Assembly (NCBI GenBank): GCA_031546985.1
Contig: JAVBJN010000101.1
Span: forward strand, 1 to 18,466
Length of the DNA stretch: 18,466 nt
Direction of reading: 5' to 3'
Origin: JAVBJN01 sp031546985
Lineage (GTDB): Bacteria > Bacteroidota > Bacteroidia > Chitinophagales > Chitinophagaceae
A program made the translations under genes and the position numbers. Below the pieces are notes generated by a model, which saw only the letters and a list, made by a program, of their open reading frames with translations, searched no databases and was not told where the DNA came from. Positions 6,835 through 12,143 of the stretch are shown here, piece by piece (position 1 is the first letter of the stretch; each line of letters begins with the position of its first letter).

Positions 6835-7569
6835 TTACAATCTTGCTAAACGTAAAAACATAGGAAAGTGCACGGGCAGGTGTTTGCCGGGCCATACGGC
6901 AGCCAACTCTGCTTCAAACGGGGGCACTGGGTCTTCGCCATTATGATCGTCTTTGTAATGCTGCACGGCGCTCCAGGTGTTGATGTATCCGCAAAATTGC
7001 TCCCGGGTCCAGAGGTGTTGTATTTCAAAAGTGGGTGTTTCCAGCTCTTCGAAGGGGAAAGGAATGGTTTGGTAATGATTATCTACATAATCGCGCTCCG
7101 GGTCCCAGTAGGGTCCAACCGGACCTACGTAAAAACGGTGTACCACAGCATTAACGGCATCGTCTACATCCGCATTGCCATAGCCAATTACTGCCAGTAC
7201 GCCACCGGGGTGTAAAACCCGTTTTACCGCAGCATAAAAAGCATCGAAATCGAACCAGTGAATGGCTTGCGCTACGGTTACAAGATTCATACTATGATCG
7301 GCAAAGGGCGGGTGCTCTGCCGGGCAAATGCTGTATTCGATATTGTGCGCCTGTACCGCATGGTTCAGCTGGTTTTGGCTGATGTCGGTGGCGTAGATGT
7401 GTTTAAAGAAGGGAGCGAGGCCCGAAGCTATTTGCCCGTTGCCCGTGGCACAATCCCAGGCGGCATCGTGGGGGCTCACCAGGCTTTGCAGGTAACTGAA
7501 CAGGTCTTGCGGGTATTGCGGACGGTGTTTGGCGTACAGCTCCGATTGTTTGGAGAAATTGTCTTTCAT
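6835..7569 (-). CDS. Class I SAM-dependent methyltransferase
   Basis: A 244-residue protein from the ATG at 7569 (MKDNFSKQSELYAKHRPQYP). The open extension to 7683 would overlap the upstream hydrolase gene and adds unrelated sequence. Motif I of the Rossmann fold is DCATGNGQIASGL (39-51), followed by the acidic ribose-binding position in YATDISQ (Asp62) and the VTVAQAIHWFD stretch (97-107). The KRVLHPGGVLAVIGYG loop (116-131) is typical of Methyltransf_11 proteins. Its resemblance to the small-molecule group (trans-aconitate/UbiE-like) is only general, and the acceptor is unknown. It lies 10 nt after the alpha/beta hydrolase and 2 nt before the Crp/Fnr gene, so the three are almost certainly one transcript. 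Confidence 0.9.
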   Translation of the reverse strand: MKDNFSKQSELYAKHRPQYPQDLFSYLQSLVSPHDAAWDCATGNGQIASGLAPFFKHIYATDISQNQLNHAVQAHNIEYSICPAEHPPFADHSMNLVTVAQAIHWFDFDAFYAAVKRVLHPGGVLAVIGYGNADVDDAVNAVVHRFYVGPVGPYWDPERDYVDNHYQTIPFPFEELETPTFEIQHLWTREQFCGYINTWSAVQHYKDDHNGEDPVPPFEAELAAVWPGKHLPVHFPMFLRLARL

Positions 7570-7579
7570 GGCGGCGTGT

Positions 7580-8506
7580 TTATTGGTTCCAGTCTTTGAT
7601 CGCATGAATGAACGTGTCTTGCTGGTCCATAAACACGCTGTGCGAACAATGTTCAAGATACAATATATGTTTGCTTCCGGCAATTTGCTTGAGCTGCTTT
7701 ATCTGTGCTTCAGAGAACAGGCCATCGTCTTTTCCGTAAATGCCATACAGCTTGTTTTTCTTTTTGGCAATACGCCTGAGCGGCAAGTCGAGGTTGATGA
7801 TGGTGTAATGTTCGTTTTTCCAGTAGCCTGCCGGTGCTTCGTACTCCATTTTCATAGCATAGGGCCGCAGCGAGTCGGCAGCAAATGCGGTATAGGTTTG
7901 CTCGGCAGCCTCGCTGGCATTGGTGGGTGTGTAAAACCCGTTTTGCAGCGCATGCATAAAACAGAAGGTACTGTATTGGATGCTGGCGGTATCGAGTTTT
8001 TCGAGCAAGGCAATGTAGCGCAGGTTGGTGGTATCGCCTTTGGCCTGGTACAGCGCTTTGGAGCGGGCAATAATGTTGCGGAAATTGTCTTGCAGGTCGG
8101 TAGAGGCGCTTACGAGTATGAGCTTTTTTACTTTATCGGGATAGCGGTCGGTGTATAAGATGCCCAGCATGCCGCCAAAGCTGTGGCCAATAAGAATAGG
8201 GTTGGTAATGTTGTAGGCCAGGCACAGGTCGTCCAGCTCCTTCAGCGCCGCATCGAAAGTGTAGGGTGCATTATTGCTTAGCGAGCGGCCTTCGCCAGAC
8301 CGGTCGTACACCAGCACATAAAAACCGGAGCGGGCCAGCTTAGCTGCAGTAGTGCCCTCGAAATTGGCACAGTTATAACCCGGGCCGCCATGCAGGTATA
8401 CCACTGCCTGGGCCGTGGGATCGCCAAAGGTACGTACATAGGAGGGCAACGCGTAGGCAGCCGTTAGTTGAATGAGCAGAAGTATCACTGTAGCCATCCG
8501 TCTCAT
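7580..8506 (-). CDS. Secreted alpha/beta-fold hydrolase (proline iminopeptidase-like)
   Basis: A 308-residue protein from the ATG at 8506 (a second ATG at 8497 is possible). Residues 1-20 form a signal peptide ending near AYA, so it is probably periplasmic. The oxyanion-hole motif HGGPG (39-43) and nucleophile elbow GHSFGG (107-112, Ser109) are clear. Asp260 or Asp261 in GIYGKDDG and His289 in EHCSHSVF complete the triad. HGGPG is characteristic of the prolyl iminopeptidase branch, but many family members act on esters or other amides, so the substrate is undecided. It is the first gene of the hydrolase-methyltransferase-Crp/Fnr operon. The 155 bp upstream contain the terminator of the SMR gene and an A/T-rich promoter region with no clear -7 box. 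Confidence 0.9.
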   Translation of the reverse strand: MRRMATVILLLIQLTAAYALPSYVRTFGDPTAQAVVYLHGGPGYNCANFEGTTAAKLARSGFYVLVYDRSGEGRSLSNNAPYTFDAALKELDDLCLAYNITNPILIGHSFGGMLGILYTDRYPDKVKKLILVSASTDLQDNFRNIIARSKALYQAKGDTTNLRYIALLEKLDTASIQYSTFCFMHALQNGFYTPTNASEAAEQTYTAFAADSLRPYAMKMEYEAPAGYWKNEHYTIINLDLPLRRIAKKKNKLYGIYGKDDGLFSEAQIKQLKQIAGSKHILYLEHCSHSVFMDQQDTFIHAIKDWNQ

Positions 8507-8601
8507 ACCAATGATAATTTATGTTAATATAGTAAATTTTTTTAAAGTAAAAAAGAGGTGCCGGTATTAAAATCCGGGAGGTTGGGGTGGGAGCCAGACA
8601 T

Positions 8602-8642
8602 AAAAAAGCCGTCCCCGGCAATACAGTGCAGGAAACGGCTTT
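8602..8642 (-). terminator. Intrinsic terminator after the SMR exporter gene
   Basis: On the minus strand AAAGCCGT (8642-8635) pairs with ACGGCTTT (8612-8605), extended by weaker inner pairs. The T-run TTTTTTA follows at once. It lies 20 bp after the stop codon at 8662 and separates the SMR gene from the hydrolase operon. Confidence 0.8.
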
Positions 8643-8661
8643 ACGTTTTTTAGAAACTACG

Positions 8662-8988
8662 CTAGTGCGAAACGAATTTGAGCCCTACAATAGAGGCAAT
8701 AAGGGTAACGATAAAGAATACCCGCCAGAAATCGGCTGGTTCATTAAAGATAAAAATGCCCATGAGTACGGTACCTACAGCACCTACACCGGTCCATATA
8801 GCATAGGCGGTACCAATGGGCAGGGTTTGTGTGGCTTTGTACAGCAAAAACATGCTGATGGTAAGACACACGAAAAAACCGCCCCACCACATCATAGCGG
8901 CAGATCCTGTAGCTTCTTTGGCTTTTCCCAGGCAGGTAGCGAAGCCTACTTCAAAAAATCCTGCAATGATCAGTATGATCCAGTTCAT
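8662..8988 (-). CDS. SMR-family small multidrug/guanidinium exporter, SugE/Gdx type
   Basis: A 108-residue, four-helix protein from the ATG at 8988; the extension to 9015 adds only promoter-proximal sequence. It matches E. coli SugE (Gdx) at the start (MNWIILIIAGFFEVGFATCL) and through PIGTAYAIWTGVGAVGT to the end (IVGLKFVSH). Gly10 and the proton/substrate-coupling Glu13 are present. Ser45 corresponds to the Gdx Ser42 after a 3-residue longer first loop. Trp16 of typical Gdx proteins is Phe here. SMR proteins work as inner-membrane antiparallel dimers. Export of guanidinium versus quaternary ammonium compounds cannot be settled by sequence. It lies 74 bp downstream of a Crp/Fnr gene, has a promoter with an operator-like palindrome, and ends at a strong terminator. 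Confidence 0.9.
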   Translation of the reverse strand: MNWIILIIAGFFEVGFATCLGKAKEATGSAAMMWWGGFFVCLTISMFLLYKATQTLPIGTAYAIWTGVGAVGTVLMGIFIFNEPADFWRVFFIVTLIASIVGLKFVSH

Positions 8989-9012
8989 AATTCCTTGTTT
9001 TGTTTTGCAAGG

Positions 9013-9020
9013 CAAAGGTC
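9013..9020 (-). promoter_or_regulatory. -7 box of the SMR exporter gene
   Basis: Minus-strand GACCTTTG matches TAnnTTTG except for the first base. It sits 25 bp upstream of the ATG at 8988. No clear -33 TTTG is seen at the expected distance, consistent with a promoter that needs an activator. Confidence 0.5.
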
Positions 9021-9042
9021 CGATTATGGGTTGGGAAATCTT

Positions 9043-9056
9043 TTAACAAATGATAA
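9043..9056. promoter_or_regulatory. Crp/Fnr-type palindrome upstream of the SMR exporter promoter
   Basis: TTAACA-AA-TGATAA has 6-bp arms with one mismatch and differs from the 6213-6226 site at one base. It is centred about 35 bp upstream of the TTTG of the -7 box, between the Crp/Fnr stop codon (9063) and the exporter. Confidence 0.5.
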
Positions 9057-9062
9057 AAAACG

Positions 9063-9629
9063 TTAGCGGATGGCTGCGCGGATGCGGCTCAGGGTAACCT
9101 GCGTTACACCCAGGTAAGATGCAATGTGCCCGAGCTGTACCCTTTGCAGCAGTTCGGGTGTTTGTTGCAATAATTCTGCATACCGTTCGGTAGCGGTACG
9201 AAACTGCCGGGATATAAAGCGTTCTTCTGTTTTTATTAATTCCTGCTCGGCCAGTTTACGGCCCCAGTTGGCCATGTGGATGTCGGTAGCGTACAATTCA
9301 TCCAGGGCTTCGCCCGGTACCTGGAACAAGACCGAGTCTTCGAGCAGTTCGATATGCTCGTAACCCGGTTTACGGTAGACATAGCTGTTGTAAGACAATA
9401 CCACATCGCCCTCGGTGCCAAACCAGAAGGTAAGTTCTGTCTCATCGTTGTAGCAATAGGCTCGGGCAATACCTTGTTGTATAAAATAGACCGTGCGCCT
9501 GGTGTGCCCGGCTTCAAACAGCGGGTAACCTTTGGGGTAAGCCACTTCCTGCGCCAGGGCGCTCATTGCTTCCTGCGAGGCGGCAGGTAAAGGGGCTATT
9601 GCTTGTATGGTGGTAAGAAAAGAAGACAA
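9063..9629 (-). CDS. Crp/Fnr family transcriptional regulator (second copy)
   Basis: A 188-residue protein. The only start giving a complete N-terminus is a TTG at 9629, because an in-frame stop lies just upstream at 9639; the next ATG is codon 22. The cNMP-binding-like beta-roll covers about 28-115 (YPKGYPLFEAGHTRRTVYFI, then FGTEGDVVLSYNSYVYRKPG). The helix-turn-helix (about 162-186) reads QRVQLGHIASYLGVTQVTLS followed by RIRAAI. Its recognition helix is nearly the same as that of the other Crp/Fnr protein (TPVSLSRIRAQM versus TQVTLSRIRAAI), while the sensory domains differ strongly. It likely activates the downstream exporter gene (inference). A perfect hairpin lies in its presumed 5' leader. 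The ligand is unknown. Confidence 0.88.
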   Translation of the reverse strand: MSSFLTTIQAIAPLPAASQEAMSALAQEVAYPKGYPLFEAGHTRRTVYFIQQGIARAYCYNDETELTFWFGTEGDVVLSYNSYVYRKPGYEHIELLEDSVLFQVPGEALDELYATDIHMANWGRKLAEQELIKTEERFISRQFRTATERYAELLQQTPELLQRVQLGHIASYLGVTQVTLSRIRAAIR

Positions 9630-9643
9630 TTTGGGTGTTTAAG

Positions 9644-9676
9644 CAACCAGTCTGTTTTGATGAGGCAGACTGGTTG
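9644..9676. other. Perfect 11-bp hairpin between DUF1398 and Crp/Fnr genes
   Basis: CAACCAGTCTG (9644-9654) and CAGACTGGTTG (9666-9676) pair perfectly around an 11-nt loop. It lies 15 bp upstream of the TTG start at 9629 and 32 bp past the DUF1398 stop. No U-tract follows on either strand, so it is either a non-classical terminator or a 5'-leader/operator structure of the regulator gene. Confidence 0.6.
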
Positions 9677-9708
9677 TGTATGCAATGTATTAATATGATG
9701 TAATAAGA

Positions 9709-10089
9709 CTAGAGTACAATAAGCTCTTCGTAACTACCGCCTACGCCAATGTACTGCACTCTTTTGTGCAGGCCGGTGAGGGTAGCTTCGTAAAAGCGAA
9801 CGCCCGCAACTGCAATTTCGTCCATAAAACCAGGAAAATCGGTTTGGCCCTGCTGGTTGTTTTTAACAGCTTGTTTGCATCCGCTTTCGCTAAAACGTTC
9901 TGCTACTGTTCTCAGCTCCTGGTTGCTGCCGTGCAATACGGTTACGCCATCGGCCATCCGGTAAAGGATAATGGTAGTAGACGCATCTACGGTATAAGAT
10001 TCCACACCAATGGCTATGAGTTTGATAACCAGGTCGGGGTAATTTTCGGCTGCCGTGTAGGCTTCCTCAATCTTGTGTTGTAATTCCAT
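9709..10089 (-). CDS. DUF1398 family protein
   Basis: A 126-residue cytoplasmic protein from the ATG at 10089. The sequence MELQHKIEEAYTAAENYPDL, the GVESYTVDASTTIILY strand region (28-43) and the later DFPGFMDEIAVAGVRFYEAT stretch (84-103) match the DUF1398 pattern, also found in phage-derived E. coli YbcV. In that pattern a repeated GVxxY element occurs twice. Length is near the family's 125-135. No catalytic motif is recognised and function is unknown. It lies 65 bp downstream of the FMN reductase on the same strand and could share its transcript; a short bulged hairpin (10112-10145) occupies the gap. Confidence 0.8.
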   Translation of the reverse strand: MELQHKIEEAYTAAENYPDLVIKLIAIGVESYTVDASTTIILYRMADGVTVLHGSNQELRTVAERFSESGCKQAVKNNQQGQTDFPGFMDEIAVAGVRFYEATLTGLHKRVQYIGVGGSYEELIVL

Positions 10090-10111
10090 CTTGCAATTTT
10101 TGTGTGGGATA

Positions 10112-10145
10112 GGTAAAGCCAGGTTTATCGGGTATGGCTGTTACC
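10112..10145. other. Bulged hairpin between FMN reductase and DUF1398 genes
   Basis: GGTAA-AGCC (10112-10120) pairs with GGCT-G-TTACC (10136-10145), a 9-bp stem with one bulged G and a 15-nt loop. No T-run follows on the minus strand, so termination here would be partial at best. Confidence 0.3.
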
Positions 10146-10154
10146 ACCTCCAAA

Positions 10155-10724
10155 TTAGGAAAGTTCGCCCGTTTGTTGCAGTATGGTTTGTTGTGTTTGT
10201 ATGACTTTAGCAAAGGTGCGCAATAATTGGTTCACCGCTGCCAATAATTCGGGGTTAGAGATATTGCCCGCCGCATCCATTTTGGTTTTTACCAACGGCA
10301 CCGATAAGGTTAATTCATCGGGGGTAGTGGCACCCATGATGCGGAGGGTGGGTACTAAGGCATGTAATGCAATGCTACCGCCACCCATACCCGGCGAGGC
10401 GCTGATGGCCGCCAGTGGCTTGTTGGTAAACTCGCCCGATGAAACGATCCAGTCCAGCGCGTTTTTCAACACACCCGGCACACCTGCTGCATACTCTGGT
10501 GTGCAAATCATAATGCCATCGGCCTGTTTCATTTGTCTGCGCAGTGCCTGCACGGTTTCGGGCGCTGCCTCATTGGGTGTCTCAGGTATAAATGGCGGAA
10601 TGGTAATGAGGTCTTCATACCATTGAAAAGTAAAAATGTCCTGAGCCAGTTTTTCAATGGCCCGGAGCAAAGCGGTATTGGAAGAAGCAGGCCTGAGGCT
10701 GCCGGAAATAGCAAGAATGGTCAT
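10155..10724 (-). CDS. NADPH-dependent FMN reductase (NAD(P)H oxidoreductase)
   Basis: A 189-residue flavodoxin-fold protein from the ATG at 10724. The FMN-phosphate loop is GSLRPASSN (8-16). The flavin-contacting segment TPEYAAGVPGVLKNALDW (75-92) and the ISASPGMGGG loop (107-116) are both characteristic of the NADPH_dep_FMN_red family (PF03358), which includes chromate and azo/quinone reductases such as ChrR/YieF. It is expected to be a soluble dimer passing hydride from NAD(P)H to FMN and then to quinones or xenobiotics. The physiological acceptor is not predictable here. A perfect -7 box lies upstream. DUF1398 follows. Confidence 0.92.
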   Translation of the reverse strand: MTILAISGSLRPASSNTALLRAIEKLAQDIFTFQWYEDLITIPPFIPETPNEAAPETVQALRRQMKQADGIMICTPEYAAGVPGVLKNALDWIVSSGEFTNKPLAAISASPGMGGGSIALHALVPTLRIMGATTPDELTLSVPLVKTKMDAAGNISNPELLAAVNQLLRTFAKVIQTQQTILQQTGELS

Positions 10725-10746
10725 GGCTGATTAAAGTTTATAGTTG

Positions 10747-10754
10747 CAAAGGTA
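10747..10754 (-). promoter_or_regulatory. -7 box of the FMN reductase gene
   Basis: Minus-strand TACCTTTG is a perfect match to TAnnTTTG, 22 bp before the ATG at 10724. No good -33 TTTG is seen. A quasi-palindrome CTTATGATAAG (10771-10781) overlaps the -33 region. Confidence 0.6.
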
Positions 10755-10809
10755 GGTTATAGCACTACTGCTTATGATAAGTGTATATTAGAAAAAGATT
10801 GCCATACAA

Positions 10810-10835
10810 AAATCCCCGGCAGAGCCGGGAGATTT
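10810..10835 (-). terminator. Intrinsic terminator after the T9SS sorting-domain remnant
   Basis: CCCGGC-AGA-GCCGGG (10815-10829) forms a GC stem. On the minus strand it is followed by GATTTTTG, and a shorter T-run (ATTTTA) follows on the plus strand. It lies about 40 bp after the remnant's stop codon, which implies the lost gene was once expressed. Confidence 0.75.
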
Positions 10836-10871
10836 TATGTATAAGTAAGTAGCGATATGTAGCAGCGCGTT

Positions 10872-11080
10872 TTACTGCGCCGTCATCATTTTGCACTGGC
10901 GGAAAGTACCATTGCTGTTTTGCACCTGCAATTGGTAAACGTAATTGCCGCTTGCAATACCCAGTGTTTGGGGGTTAATGGTAATGGTATGATTGCCGCT
11001 GCTAAGGTTGGGTTGTTGTGTCTCCGTTATTTTTCTGCCCATGATGTAACGGTGGTAGCATCGTTGGTCAGCTTCTCCGC
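10872..11080 (-). pseudogene. Frameshifted remnant of a T9SS C-terminal sorting domain
   Basis: Residues IMGRKITETQQPNLSSGNHT, then the NPQTLGIASGNYVYQLQVQN stretch and a final CKMMTAQ, have the end of a type IX secretion sorting domain (a GRK turn, a SGNYVY strand, a final lysine-containing strand). The piece before it, EKLTNDATTVT, continues the same domain but in another frame. The break is at about 11045-11050, between the VT and IMG codons. Nothing before EKLTN is left: the sequence passes into the 3' end of the YdeI-family gene. The rest of the cargo protein and the domain's first strands are missing, so this is a decayed gene end. A terminator follows. Confidence 0.65.
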
Positions 11081-11640
11081 TGGCTGGCTCTGCGCAGACC
11101 GGCTTCCGAATCGCTGATAAGTGTAGCCAGCCTTCTGATTTTGGTAGCTTCCTGCTTGGCGCTAATGACCCACCATATGGCATTCTTGCGGTAAGAGGCG
11201 GTTTCGTTCTGGAAATACGCCCAGGCTTTGGTGTTGGCTTTGAACTGTTTTTCCTGCTCCTTGCTTAACGAGATATCGCCTTGTTCGTAGGCCGCTTTGC
11301 CAGTTTTGTGCTCGGTGCGTGTGGCAAATGCAGCTTCTCCCGCTTCGGTCATCAGGCCCATCGCGCGTAGTTCGGGCACGCGGTTGAGGTTTACAAGGCT
11401 CCAGTGGCTTCCTTTTCTGCGGGGTGTAAAACGCCTGCTGTAGCTGTCTTCATCTATCGGTTTCAGCACACCGTCTATCCAGCCAAAACACAAGGTCTGG
11501 TCTACCGATTCGGGCCAGGTAATGCTGGGCTTTCCGGTATGTTTCTTGTAAAATCCTATAAGCACTTCAGTTACTTTGTTGTGGTTTTTGGCAAACCATT
11601 TACGCAGCTCGGCAGGGGTGGCAAAAAAAAGAATATCCAT
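11068..11640 (-). CDS. YdeI/OmpD-associated family protein
   Basis: A 190-residue protein from the ATG at 11640. Family marks are MDILFFATPAELRKWFAKNH at the start, DQTLCFGWIDGVLKPID (47-63), RRFTPRRKGSHWS (69-81), and the end block WWVISAKQEATKIRRLATLI (156-175). The family is linked to OmpD regulation and cationic peptide resistance in Salmonella (YdeI), but its biochemical role is unclear. Homology normally stops near the DSxAG position. Here a short tail, RASQRRS, runs into the T9SS remnant and ends at a stop inside it, so the C-terminus was probably re-made by a deletion. It follows the lipoprotein gene by 15 bp and is likely co-transcribed. Confidence 0.85.
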   Translation of the reverse strand: MDILFFATPAELRKWFAKNHNKVTEVLIGFYKKHTGKPSITWPESVDQTLCFGWIDGVLKPIDEDSYSRRFTPRRKGSHWSLVNLNRVPELRAMGLMTEAGEAAFATRTEHKTGKAAYEQGDISLSKEQEKQFKANTKAWAYFQNETASYRKNAIWWVISAKQEATKIRRLATLISDSEAGLRRASQRRS

Positions 11641-11655
11641 AATTGGTGAACCTGT

Positions 11656-12078
11656 TTACTGGCAATCGACTGGTTTGTAAACGGTACCGTGATCAAAGCT
11701 AATGGGCGTGCCCGGTGAGAAAACCATTTTACCATTGCGGTCTTCCACATTGCCAAACCCTTCGGTAAGTTCTTCTCCTTTTTTAAGAAAGATCACTTCC
11801 CGTACCGATTCTGTTCCTTCGGACATAAACTGGTATTCGGCTTTAAGGGTATCGCCTTGCCAGGTGCCGTTAAGGGTACCATTGTTCTGGTCTTTTTCGT
11901 ACAGTTGGTAAGTGAGCTGTCCGGTTACTGTTTTACCCTCGGTTTGCAATTGCAGCAGTATAGAATCTTTACCGTTGATATAGGCATAACATTGGTAGCC
12001 CGAAGCCGGGATACCGTTCTTTTGGCTGCAGGCTGCAAACAGGGCTACAGCGGCCAGCAGGGGCAGGTATAATTTCAT
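11656..12078 (-). CDS. Small hypothetical lipoprotein
   Basis: A 140-residue protein from the ATG at 12078. Residues 1-16 are a lipoprotein signal with a LFAAC lipobox (Cys17). The mature part is rich in beta-strand patterns (GYQCYAYINGKDSILLQLQT, LNGTWQGDTLKAEYQFMSEG), with two cysteines (about 30 and the penultimate residue) that could form a disulfide. This looks like a small beta-barrel or META/lipocalin-like fold, but I do not recognise a family. It is expected to be anchored in the membrane facing the periplasm or surface. It has a consensus -7 box upstream and is followed by the YdeI-family gene, with which it probably forms a two-gene operon. Confidence 0.75.
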   Translation of the reverse strand: MKLYLPLLAAVALFAACSQKNGIPASGYQCYAYINGKDSILLQLQTEGKTVTGQLTYQLYEKDQNNGTLNGTWQGDTLKAEYQFMSEGTESVREVIFLKKGEELTEGFGNVEDRNGKMVFSPGTPISFDHGTVYKPVDCQ

Positions 12079-12114
12079 ATGGCAGTATTGGCTGGGTTAA
12101 TTATAAATGGTACC

Positions 12115-12122
12115 CAAATCTA
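12115..12122 (-). promoter_or_regulatory. -7 box of the lipoprotein-ydeI-like operon
   Basis: Minus-strand TAGATTTG matches TAnnTTTG perfectly, 36 bp upstream of the ATG at 12078. It lies in the 65-bp gap after the kinase gene. No exact -33 TTTG is found at the usual spacing. Confidence 0.6.
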
Positions 12123-12143
12123 AGATTGTTAGGGCATAAATCA

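Noticed and set aside
8989..9062. Guanidine riboswitch in front of the SMR exporter
   Set aside because: The 74-bp gap holds the promoter and palindrome; no paired ACGR-loop hairpins or other riboswitch-like structure is visible.
10771..10781. CTTATGATAAG as a third Crp/Fnr-type site upstream of the FMN reductase
   Set aside because: It shares TGATAA, but the second arm and 2-bp spacing are missing and it lies about 10 bp closer to the -7 box than in the other two sites.
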